The notes beneath the pieces were generated by a model that made no database searches, was not told where the DNA came from, and saw only the letters and a program-made list of their open reading frames with translations. The position numbers and the translations under genes are program-made. Positions 56,853 to 64,000 of a stretch of DNA of 64,000 nt are shown one piece after another (position 1 is the stretch's first letter; each line of letters starts with the position of its first letter). The stretch lies in the NCBI RefSeq assembly GCF_018141165.1, contig NZ_CP058558.1, forward strand, positions 62,001 to 126,000, given 5' to 3'. The stretch is from Alkaliphilus sp. B6464. Its GTDB lineage: Bacteria; Bacillota; Clostridia; Peptostreptococcales; Natronincolaceae.

Positions 56853-57140
56853 CTATCTAAAGTTCTTAAAGGCACTTTTTAATCTTATAAATAAAACATC
56901 TGCTACCTCCTCTGAACCTTTCACTATCTCTTTTCCATTTATCAATAATATATCTTTTGACACTTCAAGTAAAACTTTTTCTTTATCGTTTTTTAGAGCA
57001 GTATTTAGTTTAGCATATATTACATCAATAATATTTTCCTCTTTAGAATGATATATCATTAGATCATTTATATATAATGCATTTTCTCTAGTCTCAATCA
57101 ATGGTTCTTTTAAAAGAGTTATTTCTTCCATACCTTTCAT
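56853..57140 (-). CDS. hypothetical protein, 95 aa
   Basis: ATG at 57140 behind AGGAGGCAGGG. It contains two similar halves (KNDKEKVLLEVSKDILLINGK and an earlier TRENALYINDLMIYH ... VIYAKLNTALK), suggesting an internal duplication. Family unknown. Confidence 0.65.
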   Translation of the reverse strand: MKGMEEITLLKEPLIETRENALYINDLMIYHSKEENIIDVIYAKLNTALKNDKEKVLLEVSKDILLINGKEIVKGSEEVADVLFIRLKSAFKNFR

Positions 57141-57271
57141 TTGCCCTGCCTCCTATCATTCAATTATAAAATCACCAAGACACTCCTTAATTAAGATTAT
57201 TATATAAATACTTTAATTTTACAAGAAAAATCGCATTTTATCAATAAAAAAGAGCCTTATGCCCTTTTAAA

Positions 57272-58030
57272 TTACTTAAATATATTAGTTAAAACTTCTG
57301 GTAAATCCTCAACCCTATTTATCTGAAAGAATTTTTCGTTTTCATTTAGTTCTACTTCATCATAGGACCATACAGTTTCACAAGGAATATGAATTGCATA
57401 CATTCCCACTTCTAGTGCAGGATTAATATCCGAACGGATACTGTTTCCAATCATAACACAATTATTAAATCCGTATTTACCAAATAACCTCTGATAAACA
57501 TCATTTGTTTTATGTGGAGTAACAATGATATTCTTTTGATTTATAATGTTGTAAAGACCATTTTTATATATCTTATATGATTGCACAACATCATCCCCGG
57601 CTGTTAAAATATATACTTTAAATCCCATATTCTTAACTGCCTGAATAGTTTTATATGCATTTTTATATAATGGTTCTACAATATCATAAATACAATCCGA
57701 TAGTTCATATAATTCCCTCATTTCTTGAATTTCAGGTGATTTCTTAACTTTTTGGCAAAGTATCATATAAGCCTCTATAACAGACATTGGAAATCTAGTT
57801 CTCCTGAAACCTAAATTACTTACATGCTCTATGTCTATCTCCTCTATTAAAGGAAGAATTCCTACATGATTGATTTTCTCTCCAAAGATTTCAATCAACT
57901 TATCTTTTGCTTTTAGTTTTGCATCCTCATATAAGTGCGAAGTTGGCTGCAAAGTATCATCCAGATCGAAGATGGCCACCTTCCCATTAAATTGATGCAT
58001 AGTATTATTCTTTTTGTTCTCTATTATCAT
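57272..58030 (-). CDS. HAD-superfamily phosphatase, 252 aa
   Basis: ATG at 58030, with GGGGGAATG placed properly before it (58036 is too close). FDLDDTLQPT (motif I, nucleophile Asp), YILTAGDD (motif II), K in VTPHKTND, and MIGNSIRSDINPALE (motif IV) define a HAD hydrolase with a helical cap. Probably dephosphorylates a nucleotide or small metabolite. It follows 58050 after 19 bases, so the two are likely co-transcribed. Confidence 0.85.
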   Translation of the reverse strand: MIIENKKNNTMHQFNGKVAIFDLDDTLQPTSHLYEDAKLKAKDKLIEIFGEKINHVGILPLIEEIDIEHVSNLGFRRTRFPMSVIEAYMILCQKVKKSPEIQEMRELYELSDCIYDIVEPLYKNAYKTIQAVKNMGFKVYILTAGDDVVQSYKIYKNGLYNIINQKNIIVTPHKTNDVYQRLFGKYGFNNCVMIGNSIRSDINPALEVGMYAIHIPCETVWSYDEVELNENEKFFQINRVEDLPEVLTNIFK

Positions 58031-58049
58031 ATACATTCCCCCTGTTTTA

Positions 58050-58637
58050 TTAATTCTTTTCTTTACATATATTTTTATATTCTAAGTCTATTCGATTTTT
58101 AATAAATTTCATTTCATAAACCATATCTCTTTTATTTTTTTGAACAATGTCATAAGGTTTAATAGTTAAATATATGCAACTGTAACAATAATGATTTTCT
58201 TTGTTTCTAAATACAGGACTACTTCTTAATTCAAATATAGGATGATACTTTAGTTCATTTTTAATTTTAGCGGTAAAATAATTTAATTTTAAAGTAGAGT
58301 ACTCAAAGCCAAAGTTTGTTTTAAACAATTGTTTTGCTTTTTTCTTATCTATATAAAAGTTACTTTGAAAATGCAATATATCTATTTTATAGGTAAACAT
58401 ACAGATCACTTTTTTTCTTCTCTTCGAATATTTAAATTGGTAATCTTTTTCACCAACTTTTATCAGTTCTTTATTTAATTGCTTTACGGAACTATAAATA
58501 CTTTTATTAGAGATATTTAATCTATTTGATTCTTCAGAGACTTTTTTATCTTGATTCATTTTTTTGTTACCTGTTTCATGTAAAGTATCAACATCTAGTT
58601 TTGAAAAAACTCTTTTAATCTTACTTAAAAATGTCAT
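58050..58637 (-). CDS. hypothetical protein, 195 aa
   Basis: ATG at 58637 behind AAGGAGGTTT; longer frames would cross the divergent promoter. Lys-rich N-terminus, then a mixed domain with CSYCxY-like aromatic patch (YCYSCIYLTIKPYD). Family unknown. First gene of a two-gene unit with the HAD phosphatase. Confidence 0.65.
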   Translation of the reverse strand: MTFLSKIKRVFSKLDVDTLHETGNKKMNQDKKVSEESNRLNISNKSIYSSVKQLNKELIKVGEKDYQFKYSKRRKKVICMFTYKIDILHFQSNFYIDKKKAKQLFKTNFGFEYSTLKLNYFTAKIKNELKYHPIFELRSSPVFRNKENHYCYSCIYLTIKPYDIVQKNKRDMVYEMKFIKNRIDLEYKNICKEKN

Positions 58638-58667
58638 AAAAAACCTCCTTGCATAGACTCTATTTTT

Positions 58668-58720
58668 AACATAACACATAATTAGGAATATTTTGCTAAT
58701 ATACCCAATGTGTGTTATAA
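58668..58720. promoter_or_regulatory. divergent promoter pair of the TRTG family
   Basis: Minus strand: ATGTG-T-TATGTT-AAAAA (58668-58680) for 58637. Plus strand: TGTG-T-TATAAT-G (about 58708-58718) for PadR. PadR is the natural candidate to act on this stretch. Confidence 0.65.
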
Positions 58721-58770
58721 TGTTTTTATCATTTACGATATTATTATTTAGGTTAGGAGGTCGTTTCAAG

Positions 58771-59154
58771 TTGAGTAAAAAACGGAATCGCTTACTTGCA
58801 CCAAGGGATGTTCTAAATGTAAAAAAACTTTTTACAGTTTACATGTTAAAAGAACTTGCAAAAGGACAAAGTTTTTATGGGAAAGAATTCTATGATAAGT
58901 TAAAAGAATATTTTATTGATTTTCATGTCCCAATATCATACTCGACTATTTATGAAACACTTCATTCCTTAGAAGAACAAGGCTGGATTTCTAGTAATTG
59001 GGACACAAGCACAGCAGTAAACAATAGATCAAAGAGATACTATAGAATAACAGATGAAGGATTAAAATATTACAAGACAATATCTCCTGACGTAGTACAT
59101 ACTTTAAAGCAAAATAAAGACTTGATACAGAAATTTATTGACCTATTGATGTAA
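58771..59154 (+). CDS. PadR-type transcriptional regulator, 127 aa
   Basis: TTG at 58771 is chosen, since TTAGGAGGTCG precedes it; the longer frame starts inside the promoter. Winged helix: FTVYMLKELAKGQSFYGKEF, ISYSTIYETLHSLEEQGWIS (recognition helix) and RSKRYYRITDEGLKYY (wing), as in PadR repressors. Probably controls the divergent promoter and perhaps other family promoters in the window; the latter is speculation. Confidence 0.8.
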   Translation: MSKKRNRLLAPRDVLNVKKLFTVYMLKELAKGQSFYGKEFYDKLKEYFIDFHVPISYSTIYETLHSLEEQGWISSNWDTSTAVNNRSKRYYRITDEGLKYYKTISPDVVHTLKQNKDLIQKFIDLLM

Positions 59155-59167
59155 AATTCCTTCTTTG

Positions 59168-59196
59168 AAACTCACCTAATTTTAGGTGAGTTGTTT
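59168..59196 (+). terminator. Rho-independent terminator
   Basis: AACTCACCTAA / TTAGGTGAGTT then GTTTTA. Confidence 0.7.
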
Positions 59197-59270
59197 TATT
59201 GAAATACATCTTATCTTCATGTAAAATATTAAAAATTTTTAGGATTTTATTTTTCTATGGAGGGATTTTT

Positions 59271-60032
59271 ATGAGAATTGGATTTATTTCAGATGTACAT
59301 GGGAATTTAGAAGCACTAACAAGTGTTTTAGAAATATTAAAAAACAAAAACATAGATAGAATTAATGGGTTAGGAGATTTTGTAGGTTATATGGTTAACC
59401 CTAACGAATGTGTTTCCCTAGTAAAGCAATTTAAATGTGTTATGGGAAATCATGATTGTGCATCATTTGATGTAGATCAAATATTAAGTTTCAATACTCG
59501 TGCTAAAGAGGCTATGGAATGGACTAGAAATGAGTTGACTAAAGAAAATATTGCATTTCTCAAATCATTACCTGACAATAAAATATACATTGAAGAAGAT
59601 TATTCAATTGCTCATGGGGCCTTAAACGATAGATTTAAGTATATAGAGGATGAAATGTATGCTCGTATTAATCTAAAACTCCTTGAAACTCAAGTACTAT
59701 TTGTTGGCCATACTCATATACCTGTAATTTGGAAAGGCGTAAAGAAATACTATAATCATTTACCACACAATTATAGATACCAAGTAGAAGAAATTGATGT
59801 TTATGATAAAATGACTTTCAAACTAAATCCAGAAGAAAAGTATATTATTAATGTAGGCAGTATAGGCCAACCAAGAGACAATAATAATTTGGGTTCTTTT
59901 GTTATTTTTGATACAGAAAAAAAGGTTGTTGAATTTCATAGATTTGATTATCCAAGAAACATTACTGTTCAAAAAATGATTGAATTAAATAGACCTAGAA
60001 GATTATATGAAAGAATTATTCAAGGAATATAA
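59271..60032 (+). CDS. calcineurin-like metallophosphoesterase, 253 aa
   Basis: ATG at 59271 behind GGAGGGAT. GFISDVHGN (metal Asp, His), LGDFVGY, MGNHDC, AHG and FVGHTHIP in order: all five metallophosphoesterase blocks of the YfcE/DUF2-type phosphodiesterases. Cleaves phosphodiesters or phosphates; substrate unknown. Might act in nucleotide or RNA end processing. Confidence 0.9.
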   Translation: MRIGFISDVHGNLEALTSVLEILKNKNIDRINGLGDFVGYMVNPNECVSLVKQFKCVMGNHDCASFDVDQILSFNTRAKEAMEWTRNELTKENIAFLKSLPDNKIYIEEDYSIAHGALNDRFKYIEDEMYARINLKLLETQVLFVGHTHIPVIWKGVKKYYNHLPHNYRYQVEEIDVYDKMTFKLNPEEKYIINVGSIGQPRDNNNLGSFVIFDTEKKVVEFHRFDYPRNITVQKMIELNRPRRLYERIIQGI

Positions 60033-60058
60033 TCAATTCACTAAAACTTTAAACTTAA

Positions 60059-60089
60059 AAACTCCCCTAATAATTAGGGGAGTTTTTGT
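60059..60089. terminator. terminator between convergent genes
   Basis: AAACTCCCCTAA / TTAGGGGAGTTT with TTTG tail. Confidence 0.8.
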
Positions 60090-60113
60090 TTAATAATTAC
60101 AAATGAATGTTGT

Positions 60114-60635
60114 CTATAAATTATGAGCCAATGTATTAATTTTACCTGTCGTTTTTTTAATTTCAGATATTATCATGTTGGCTTCGGTATAATCGTATTT
60201 TTCTAATATTTCTTTTAGCAGTTTAAATTCTTTTCTTGCTATAACAATATTTATCGCATATCTCTTGCTACCATTCATCCCATATCCTTCAAAATTTGTT
60301 ACAGAATACCCTAATCCTCTAAGTGTATCAGCAATTAACACCGCTTTTCCCTGTTTTGCATAAACAGTAACACCTAAAATTCCTAGAGCAAGTTTACTTT
60401 CTATATAATTTCCTAACATAGAGCCAATTGTCTTACCTAATGCAAAAGCAATAATAAATAAAAAACTATTTTCTTGACTAATACTTTTGAATATAGACAT
60501 AAACATTATTGCATCTATAAATGTGATAATGTATACCTCTTTATTTAGGTTCTTAGAAATAAAAATTGTTTTCATTGTTCCTATTGTATTAGATAAAATA
60601 TTCAAAATGAAAACTAACATTAAATTTAACACCAT
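60114..60635 (-). CDS. UPF0316 (DUF5698/DUF2179) membrane protein, 173 aa
   Basis: ATG at 60635 behind AGAGGAGTAG. Three transmembrane segments, with ISNTIGTMKTIFI-like start and AFALGKTIGSMLGNYIESKL then ALGILGV, followed by a DUF2179 soluble domain (GYSVTNFEGYGMNGSKRYAI). Typical length. Function unknown. Shares the DUF2179 module with YitT at 14522. Confidence 0.8.
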   Translation of the reverse strand: MVLNLMLVFILNILSNTIGTMKTIFISKNLNKEVYIITFIDAIMFMSIFKSISQENSFLFIIAFALGKTIGSMLGNYIESKLALGILGVTVYAKQGKAVLIADTLRGLGYSVTNFEGYGMNGSKRYAINIVIARKEFKLLKEILEKYDYTEANMIISEIKKTTGKINTLAHNL

Positions 60636-60706
60636 ACTATCTACTCCTCTTTTCCTAAATACCTTTCTTTTTTAAAGAATATATTTAAATAAGTCTTTTT
60701 TAAAAA

Positions 60707-60991
60707 TTAAAACTCAATTTCTATAATTTCTGAACCCTCTGGAATATTATCTTTAATAATATATTCAACTGTATATCCCTGTTCCTTTACTCTATCTAAA
60801 TATTCATCCAAAAATACCCCTGCATGTTCATCTGCAAATACTTCTTCCATATAATTATCCAGTGTATTATTGACAGTATCCATAATATTGTCATCACCAG
60901 TTATCTTAATAAAGTGATCTAACTGAAAAATTCCACCTTCCTCTGATGCGTACCAAAAGAAATTTAAATAAAGTATATTTTTACTATTCAT
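60707..60991 (-). CDS. hypothetical protein, 94 aa
   Basis: ATG at 60991 behind GAGGAGGTTA. Acidic soluble protein (NILYLNFFWYASEEGGIF). Family unknown. Confidence 0.65.
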   Translation of the reverse strand: MNSKNILYLNFFWYASEEGGIFQLDHFIKITGDDNIMDTVNNTLDNYMEEVFADEHAGVFLDEYLDRVKEQGYTVEYIIKDNIPEGSEIIEIEF

Positions 60992-61075
60992 ATCTAATAA
61001 CCTCCTCAAAATTATTAATACCTAATTATAATTGATTGCTATATTTTAGAAAAACATTCAACCATATATCAAATA

Positions 61076-61106
61076 AAAAAGACGGTCTTTAAAAACCATC
61101 TTTAAA
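61076..61106 (-). terminator. terminator of 61115
   Basis: AAAGATGG / CCGTCTTT stem then TTTTTT on the minus strand. Confidence 0.6.
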
Positions 61107-61114
61107 CTCTGATT

Positions 61115-61428
61115 TTATTTGCTGGACAGTAAAAATATCATCTTTTTAATTTCATCAATAATAAAATCTTTATTTATTGATGACTTTTCAAATTCACCAA
61201 CTTTTTTATTATCTAAGTATACTTGTATTGATGGTTCAGGACCATCCATTGTACAGAAGGTATCCTTCACACTATCTATATACTTTCCCACTACAGCGTC
61301 TAAATCCCCCGTTGATAAGATTTCTTTATCAAAATGCGACCACGCTCTATACTTATGAATAAGTTTATATGTTGCCCCGGCCATCATCCTGCTAAATATT
61401 ACTTTTTACCTTTTAATTCTATATCCAT
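61115..61428 (-). pseudogene. hypothetical gene with a frameshift at an A-run
   Basis: A strong AAGGAGTGAGG site precedes ATG at 61428 (MDIELKGKK, then TAA). One extra A in the run of five A at about 61405 would join it to the 90-residue frame starting MMAGATYKL (61387), which has no good site itself. So the gene of about 104 codons seems to carry a one-base deletion. The intact C-terminal part may still be made. Function unknown. Confidence 0.5.
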
Positions 61429-61446
61429 ATTCCTCACTCCTTAGAT

Positions 61447-61584
61447 TTATATTTCTTTAATATACAATGCGTTCTCTACTTCATCAGCAGCATTCATACT
61501 ACCTAATTCATGACAATTTTCTAAAGGTCTGCAAAGACATTTCTGAATTCCCCATATACATGAATATCTGATATAAAACCTACT
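61447..61584 (-). pseudogene. cysteine-rich fragment without start codon
   Basis: A 45-codon frame (SRFYIRYSCIWGIQKCLCRP, LENCHELGSM, NAADEVENALYIKEI) follows kptA after 16 bases. No start codon is present. It looks like a 3' gene remnant. Confidence 0.35.
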
Positions 61585-61600
61585 TTATACTTTTTTATAT

Positions 61601-62164
61601 CTATTCCCTCTCTCCTGCTTCTTTAATATATCTTGACGGCAGGTTTTCACTTAAATAAATTCCACTTGTTTCTCTATAAAAGTTAATTCCATCTTTATAT
61701 GCATCATTTGCTTTTATCAATAATATAACTGGGTGTTTTGTCCTTCGCTTTGCTACCATTAAGGCTGTATCCTGATCTAGGGAATAATGAACATATTGCC
61801 TACTCATAGATTTCAATCCGTTGTTTTGAATACTTTTATATGCCTCTGGAGTTGTACCATGATACAAGATTTCTGGTGGTCCACAAGGAACCTTATTAAT
61901 TTTATTCACTACAGAATGGCCATAAAATGCTCTAATTTTTTCGTCAAGAAGTTCATATCTTTTTTTATCATCCGTATCTACAATAAACCGAATATCCTCT
62001 ATAGTAATATGCTGCCACTTCTTATCATAATTCTTAATGCTTGTTAATAAAGCCTTCACACTTACCCAACCGTCTTCATCCAATTGAAGCCCAAATTTCT
62101 CGGGATGATGTCTTAAAACATAAGAAATTTTTTTACTTAAATCTATTACTTTTTTATTATTCAT
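61601..62164 (-). CDS. kptA: KptA/Tpt1 RNA 2'-phosphotransferase, 187 aa
   Basis: ATG at 62164. Moves the 2'-phosphate of an RNA splice junction to NAD. Features: SYVLRHHPEKFGLQLDEDGW (15-34), IRAFYGHS, ILYHGT (NAD site), RQYVHYSLDQDTALMVAKRR. All conserved His/Arg sites are in place and the length is usual. The second RNA-repair enzyme of the element besides RtcB. Family promoter at 62203. Confidence 0.95.
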   Translation of the reverse strand: MNNKKVIDLSKKISYVLRHHPEKFGLQLDEDGWVSVKALLTSIKNYDKKWQHITIEDIRFIVDTDDKKRYELLDEKIRAFYGHSVVNKINKVPCGPPEILYHGTTPEAYKSIQNNGLKSMSRQYVHYSLDQDTALMVAKRRTKHPVILLIKANDAYKDGINFYRETSGIYLSENLPSRYIKEAGERE

Positions 62165-62202
62165 CTTATATCTCTCCTTTCCCCCTACATAATTGCTTAT
62201 TT

Positions 62203-62240
62203 AATATAACATATAAAAAACTCCTACTAGATGGCAGGAG
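62203..62240 (-). promoter_or_regulatory. terminator of the deacetylase fragment fused to a TRTG promoter (kptA)
   Basis: Minus strand: CTCCTGCC ... AGTAGGAG hairpin, TTTTTT, then TATG-T-TATATT-AAAT. Confidence 0.6.
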
Positions 62241-62245
62241 ATCTC

Positions 62246-62440
62246 TTATTTAAATTGTGGAGCATAGGCATGTTCACCTAAAACCTTAAAAACATAATCT
62301 TGGGCTTGTAATCCTTCTATAATTTCAGGAAGTGCCTCTACTGTTGTTGTTTTAGGTGTAGAGTCGTGAAATAGTATATTGGCAACCTTTTTATTTTCTG
62401 TCCCATTTAATACACTATTAATATAAAAATATTCTTCATT
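62246..62440 (-). pseudogene. C-terminal fragment of a polysaccharide deacetylase
   Basis: About 64 codons without a start: KVANILFHDSTPKTTTVEAL then PEIIEGLQAQDYVFKVLGEH. The HDS-x-K-T-T-x-E-ALP-EII-x-L pattern is the end of NodB-type peptidoglycan/polysaccharide deacetylases. The catalytic front is missing. A truncated host-type gene. Confidence 0.6.
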
Positions 62441-62636
62441 TTATCATCATCACTTTCTTTAACATTTTTGATACTACATCATGTAAAAGAATTGGGTGAA
62501 TTTCAAGTTATGAAAGGCTTTATAAAAAAATAATATATTATATATTTTTCCTTGAAATGTTTATTAATCTTTTTTTATATTACAGATAATAAATTATTTA
62601 GGTATTTAAATACATAATTTTAGGAGGTATTTTATA

Positions 62637-63773
62637 ATGACAAACACTAATACTGCTTTAAAATATACTAATAACATCTTAACTCATGGAAATTTAGGAT
62701 GTGATGATTACACAATGAAGTTTTACGATTCTGATAGTTTAATTTCAGAACTAAATCGTAGAGAGCAAAATACATTTAGAGTTACTGTAGATACAAAGGC
62801 AATTGAATTTTTAACAATTGATCAACTTTTATCTCATGGATATCAATTAAAAATGACGGCTCAACAAGATGCTATTGATGAAAGCAGGGTATTTGCAAAA
62901 GTAAATGATATGATCTATCCAATATCCTTAAACTCTTTTGTATCTATTAAAAGTCGCATCGACATTTATGGAAAGGGACTTTTAGATCTTAGTGACAAAA
63001 CATTAAAACTTGTACTTAATGAACTTATTTCCCAAATAGATAAAGTTATGATAGTTATTATTGACAATAAAATTCGGGCAATATTTAGTGCTGCTAATGG
63101 TGGTTATAAACCAATTCCTGCTAACGAATTATTAAAGACAACACTTGACACTCTAGGTGAAAGAGTTAAGAACATTAAGTTTGAAGTTGCATGTATGGAC
63201 TATGACTACATGTATGTTAAAATGTTATTTCCTGATGAAAAGGAAACGCTTCAAAACCTTTATAACAAAGATGAAGATTATATTCCGGGCATAATGATTA
63301 AAACTTCAGATACAGGATTCTCGGCTAATGAGATAAATCCTATTTGGAAAATTGGAAGCACTACTGTTGTTTTTGAACAGCCACATGAATCAGTAAGAAT
63401 GATTCATAGGGGACAAAATGCGAATATTGATACTATCAAAGATGATGTTCCAAATATATTTGTTAAACTAAGAGATACTATCAAACTCATAAAAAAACAA
63501 ATGCAATACAAGGTTAAGTATCCTCAATTAACCCTTGACAATGCTTGTTATAAACTGAAATTAGGAAAAAAAGACACAAGATATATTCAGGATAAATTTA
63601 ATTTGTTCTTATTTATGAATCCCGACAAAGAAATTACAGGTTATGATTTAACTAAATTATTTGTTGAAATGGCTAACGAAATTAAAGATGAAGGAAAACA
63701 AGCGGTACTTGAATCTATTGCAGGTAAAGCATTTAACTTAAACTATGAAAAATTAGATAAAGAATTAAATTAA
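62637..63773 (+). CDS. hypothetical protein, 378 aa
   Basis: ATG at 62637 behind TAGGAGGTAT. Soluble alpha/beta protein with regular strands (MIVIIDNKIRAIFSAANGGY, GIMIKTSDTGFSANEI, TTVVFEQPHE) and a helical C-terminus. The DTGFSANEINP part recalls DUF932-type phage/plasmid proteins but I am not confident. Confidence 0.65.
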   Translation: MTNTNTALKYTNNILTHGNLGCDDYTMKFYDSDSLISELNRREQNTFRVTVDTKAIEFLTIDQLLSHGYQLKMTAQQDAIDESRVFAKVNDMIYPISLNSFVSIKSRIDIYGKGLLDLSDKTLKLVLNELISQIDKVMIVIIDNKIRAIFSAANGGYKPIPANELLKTTLDTLGERVKNIKFEVACMDYDYMYVKMLFPDEKETLQNLYNKDEDYIPGIMIKTSDTGFSANEINPIWKIGSTTVVFEQPHESVRMIHRGQNANIDTIKDDVPNIFVKLRDTIKLIKKQMQYKVKYPQLTLDNACYKLKLGKKDTRYIQDKFNLFLFMNPDKEITGYDLTKLFVEMANEIKDEGKQAVLESIAGKAFNLNYEKLDKELN

Positions 63774-63779
63774 TTTTTA

Positions 63780-63804
63780 ATGCCCTATGTAAAACATAGG
63801 GCAT
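63780..63804 (+). terminator. Rho-independent terminator
   Basis: ATGCCCTATG / CATAGGGCAT, loop TAAAA, then CTTCTT. Confidence 0.6.
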
Positions 63805-63892
63805 CTTCTTAAAGTACACACATTTTTTAGTTGATATTACAATTGGACTGTAATATTGATATAATTAAACTTAATAGGAGGAATTGATAATT

Positions 63893-64000
63893 ATGGCAAA
63901 TTCATTATTTGTTAACATTAGAAGAACCATGGAAGAAATGATCCCCTTTGGAGAAAAAAGAATCGTTTATTATATTGAATTGAAAAATGACTATAGTTAT
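63893..64000 (+). CDS. start of a gene cut by the window end
   Basis: ATG at 63893 after AATAGGAGGAATTG; the 36 codons visible (MANSLFVNIRRTMEEMIPFG ...) run off the window. Function cannot be told. Confidence 0.55.
   Translation, partial: MANSLFVNIRRTMEEMIPFGEKRIVYYIELKNDYSY

Noticed and set aside
1-64000. A replicon-wide alternative code with TAG as sense
   Set aside because: Many clear genes end in TAG directly before terminators or at natural domain ends (1617, 5062, 19445, 23091, 25921, 61601), so TAG is a normal stop here; at most some genes could be read through.
1-64000. CRISPR array, rRNA or tRNA genes
   Set aside because: No regularly spaced direct repeats, and no tRNA T-loop or rRNA-like segment was recognised by reading.
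1-64000. Phage structural genes
   Set aside because: No terminase, portal, capsid, tail or lysin motif was found; the pilin-like and NlpC/P60-like proteins do not amount to evidence for a virion.

Overview
This window is about 72% A+T by eye. Ribosome binding sites are strong (GGAGG type), promoters are of the Gram-positive extended -10 type, and the protein families are clostridial (AIM24, DUF5052 lipoprotein, YitT, YugP-like, YwbE, UPF0316, PadR). It looks like part of a large mobile element (plasmid, phage-plasmid or large phage/prophage accessory region) of a Clostridium-like Firmicute. I see no capsid, tail, terminase, rRNA, tRNA or CRISPR here, so I cannot choose between plasmid and phage. 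Support for an extrachromosomal or mobile nature: a tyrosine recombinase, a small VirD4/TraG-like ATPase, an HNH endonuclease, three orphan DNA methyltransferases, a nucleotide-metabolism and RNA-repair set, and many very small genes of unknown function.

Layout. 0-12.8 kb: a co-directional (+) array of about 35 small genes, mostly unknown, several with zinc ribbons. Short hairpin repeats recur between them. A 1.5-kb cassette (856-2383) in this array has 16-bp perfect inverted ends and an exact 8-bp target duplication but no transposase. 12.9-13.9 kb: an AT-rich non-coding region with hairpins and a LexA-like box. 14.5 kb: yitT behind a leader with a terminator-like hairpin. 15.8-44 kb: mostly minus-strand, individually transcribed genes. 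They include Dam-like and C5 DNA methylases, a TIM-barrel isomerase, a MazG-like protein, a uracil-DNA glycosylase, YwbE, a nucleoside deoxyribosyltransferase, RtcB, an RNase HII-like protein, a VirD4-like ATPase, an ADP-ribosyltransferase-like protein, a 687-aa unknown and an HD hydrolase. 44-64 kb: mixed strands. They include HNH, a RadC-like JAB protein, a DndB/DGQHR-like protein with an apparent ATT start, a tyrosine recombinase, thymidylate kinase, a pilin-anchored protein with three almost identical 0.3-kb repeats, an N6-adenine methylase, a HAD phosphatase, PadR, a metallophosphoesterase, UPF0316 and KptA.

How it works together. More than fifteen genes are preceded by nearly the same promoter core (TGTG-T-TATGTT-AAAA), often fused to the terminator of the upstream gene, so most genes look like self-contained transcription units sharing one regulatory signal. 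The metabolic set (MazG-like, UDG, deoxyribosyltransferase, Tmk, HD hydrolase) fits nucleotide-pool control during replication. RtcB, KptA and the ADP-ribosyltransferase-like protein fit RNA repair or NAD-linked modification. Three DNA methylases without an obvious restriction partner fit protection from host restriction.

Decay or recoding. Many reading frames are broken. Some break by one base in or near homopolymers. Others break only at in-frame TAG codons with protein-like sequence continuing beyond. Fragments of an acyl carrier protein and of a polysaccharide deacetylase are also present. Because ordinary genes here also end in TAG, decay is the default reading, but the excess of TAG among the interruptions is worth checking.
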